From Eshraghiella sp051880035 (GTDB taxonomy: Bacteria; Bacillota; Clostridia; Lachnospirales; Lachnospiraceae), in contig JBJENE010000003.1 of assembly GCA_051880035.1 (NCBI GenBank), forward strand, positions 112,479 to 176,478: a DNA stretch of 64,000 nt. Direction: 5' to 3'. The position numbers were made by a program, and so were the translations under genes. Position 1 is the stretch's first letter, and each line of letters starts with the position of its first letter. Below the pieces are notes generated by a model. That model searched no databases. It had not been told where the DNA came from and saw only the letters and a program-made list of their open reading frames with translations. Shown piece after piece: positions 62,400 through 64,000 of the stretch.

Positions 62400-63800
62400 T
62401 TATTTTTCAGCTAAATATCTTCCCATTAAAACACCCATTACTGATGCCATCATAAGTCCTCTGGTCCATCCGCTGGAATCACCCAGACAATACAAACCTT
62501 TAACATTCGTCTCCAGCTTCTCATTCATTTTAACTTTATTACTGTAGAATTTAAGCTCCGGAGAGTATAAAAGCGTCTCCGTTCCGGCAAATCCCGGCAC
62601 AACATGATCTACAGCCTGGATAAAATTAATTATATTGGTCATTGCCCTGTAAGGCATTGCCGCAGTAATATCTCCCGCAACCGCATCCGCAAGACTCGGT
62701 TTTACATTGGCATGTGCAAGCTCTTTCGGCCATGTTCTTTTTCCGTCCAGAATATCTCCGTACCTTTGCACCAGAATTCTTCCCGAACCCAGCATGTTGG
62801 TCAGCTCACCGACTTTTCTCGCATACTCAATAGGCTGATTAAACGGTTCCGTAAAATTATGTGAAACAAGTATTGCCAGATTGGTATTATCCGATTTCAG
62901 TTCCTTATATGAATGACCGTTTACAACAGCCAAATCGTTGTCGTAATTCTCCTGACTTACAAATCCTCCCGGATTCTGGCAAAATGTTCTTACTTTGTTT
63001 TTCCATGGTTTCGGATATCCTATTAATTTGGACTCGTATAAAACTTTATTGACATCCTCCATAATTTCATTGCGGACTTCCACACGAACTCCGATATCTA
63101 CAGTTCCCGGTTTATGTGAAATATCATACTTGGCACATAACTTTTCCAGCCAGTCTGCACCTCTTCTTCCTGTAGCTATTATTATATGCTCCGCATACAT
63201 ATTTTGTGACTCTGCACCGGTATTTGTTTTGGATATGGTAATTCCTTTACATTCTGAATTATCAAGAATAATATCATTGCATTCATATCCAAAAAGAATT
63301 TCAACACCGTTATTTATGAGATACTGTTCTATTGCATAATATATTTCCTGTGCTTTTTCTGTTCCAAGATGTCTTATCGGACAATCCACAAGCTTAAGAC
63401 CTGCCTGAATGGCACGCTTTCTTATCTCCTTAACCTTATCTCCCTGATTAATACCTTCTACCTTCGTATCAGCACCGAATTCAAGATAAATGCTGTCAGC
63501 ATATTTAATCGTTTCCTGTGCCAGATCCGCTCCTATTAAGTCAGGTAAATCTCCGCCAACTTCGTAACTTAAAGACAATTTCCCGTCAGAAAATGCTCCG
63601 GCTCCTGAAAATCCGGTCGTAATATTACATGGTTTACAGTTAACACATTTTTGAGTTGATGACTTAGGGCATCTTCTGTTCTCCACAGCACTACCTTTTT
63701 CAACAATACAAATCTTTTTGGAACTTCCCTTCCTTATCATTTCGATTGCAGTAAAAATTCCTGCCGGTCCTGCCCCCACAATTATGACATCATATTTCAT
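62400..63800 (-). CDS. FAD-dependent oxidoreductase, COG2509-like
   Basis: 466 residues. N-terminal Rossmann motif DVIIVGAGPAGIFTAIEMI, then a Cys-rich stretch (RRCPKSSTQKCVNCKPC) and GFSGAGAFSDGKLSLS. C-terminal LYCLGDSSGWTRGLMMASVMG completes the FAD site. Four Cys in the N-terminal stretch are characteristic of this family and may bind metal or be redox active. Substrate unknown. Single gene with tRNA-Phe upstream. Confidence 0.9.
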   Translation of the reverse strand: MKYDVIIVGAGPAGIFTAIEMIRKGSSKKICIVEKGSAVENRRCPKSSTQKCVNCKPCNITTGFSGAGAFSDGKLSLSYEVGGDLPDLIGADLAQETIKYADSIYLEFGADTKVEGINQGDKVKEIRKRAIQAGLKLVDCPIRHLGTEKAQEIYYAIEQYLINNGVEILFGYECNDIILDNSECKGITISKTNTGAESQNMYAEHIIIATGRRGADWLEKLCAKYDISHKPGTVDIGVRVEVRNEIMEDVNKVLYESKLIGYPKPWKNKVRTFCQNPGGFVSQENYDNDLAVVNGHSYKELKSDNTNLAILVSHNFTEPFNQPIEYARKVGELTNMLGSGRILVQRYGDILDGKRTWPKELAHANVKPSLADAVAGDITAAMPYRAMTNIINFIQAVDHVVPGFAGTETLLYSPELKFYSNKVKMNEKLETNVKGLYCLGDSSGWTRGLMMASVMGVLMGRYLAEK

Positions 63801-63885
63801 ACAGACACCTTCTTCCGTTATATTTTATGCATCTTTATTATTATGCTTTAATTCTTTTTTATCATAACACGCATTTTTGTATAAT

Positions 63886-63913
63886 GCAAAAAAAACTGCA
63901 TCACTGCAGTTTT
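63886..63913 (-). terminator. Terminator of tRNA-Phe
   Basis: Minus-strand AAAACTGCA-GTGA-TGCAGTTTT followed by TTTT. Confidence 0.88.
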
Positions 63914-63925
63914 CCAAAAGAAAAG

Positions 63926-63998
<73 letters not shown>

Positions 63999-64000
63999 AT

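Overview
The window is ordinary chromosome from a low-GC Gram-positive anaerobe, most likely a flagellated member of the Lachnospiraceae (Roseburia / Lachnospira eligens / Butyrivibrio neighbourhood). The signs are the rpsF-ssb-rpsR operon, a YaaO-YaaR-HolB-RicT-RsmI cluster, a GH94 cellobiose phosphorylase next to a sugar ABC importer, an agr-type quorum system, a Clostridia-style Tad pilus operon, a sigma-28 flagellin and spore-associated genes (yyaC, ricT). Almost all starts have strong AGGAGG-type ribosome sites. No phage, transposon, CRISPR array or resistance island was seen. One scaffold gap of 100 N (19041-19140) is flanked by an identical 55-bp sequence on both sides and is probably an assembly artefact.

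Layout. 1-6000: 5' part of GdpP (c-di-AMP phosphodiesterase), then a MarR-controlled heterodimeric ABC exporter with two matching operators. 6050-14230: a cellobiose/cello-oligosaccharide locus (two permeases, binding lipoprotein, LacI regulator, DUF624 membrane protein, divergent cellobiose phosphorylase) with four similar LacI-type operator sites, three of them just downstream of recognisable promoters. 14250-19000: rpsR-ssb-rpsF, DUF951, tRNA-Cys, then a CvpA / DUF5711 / LysM envelope operon. 19140-30950: mixed housekeeping genes (yyaC, coiled-coil membrane protein, NiaR with an EIIC-like membrane protein, pgi, mtnN, TSCPD protein, murG, HIT, orphan histidine kinase).

29930-40870: a long minus-strand Tad (type IVb pilus) operon: prepilin peptidase, TadZ, TadA, TadB, TadC, a 55-residue Flp pilin, DUF5702, TadE with cysteine/histidine repeats, a second prepilin peptidase, a second TadE-like protein and a DUF6382-FHA protein, running on towards a rhomboid protease and a flavodoxin-SCP2 fusion. 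41099-44104: a complete agrD-B-A-C system; the 48-residue AgrD was found by reading the region upstream of agrB. 44340-51480: flagellar genes (fliS, flagellin with a sigma-28 promoter, a large DUF6240 protein) and glgB. 51590-55260: a MraY-family transferase and a three-gene cassette of secreted or anchored beta-rich proteins, whose first gene has no canonical start codon. 55340-64000: the rsmI-to-yaaO cluster, a patatin-like lipase, an FAD-dependent oxidoreductase and tRNA-Phe.

The least-described parts are the three-protein secreted cassette (52599-55239), the agr/Tad neighbourhood with its accessory proteins, and a LysM protein carrying what looks like a dead MPN/JAB domain. All are inferences from sequence reading alone; no searches were run.
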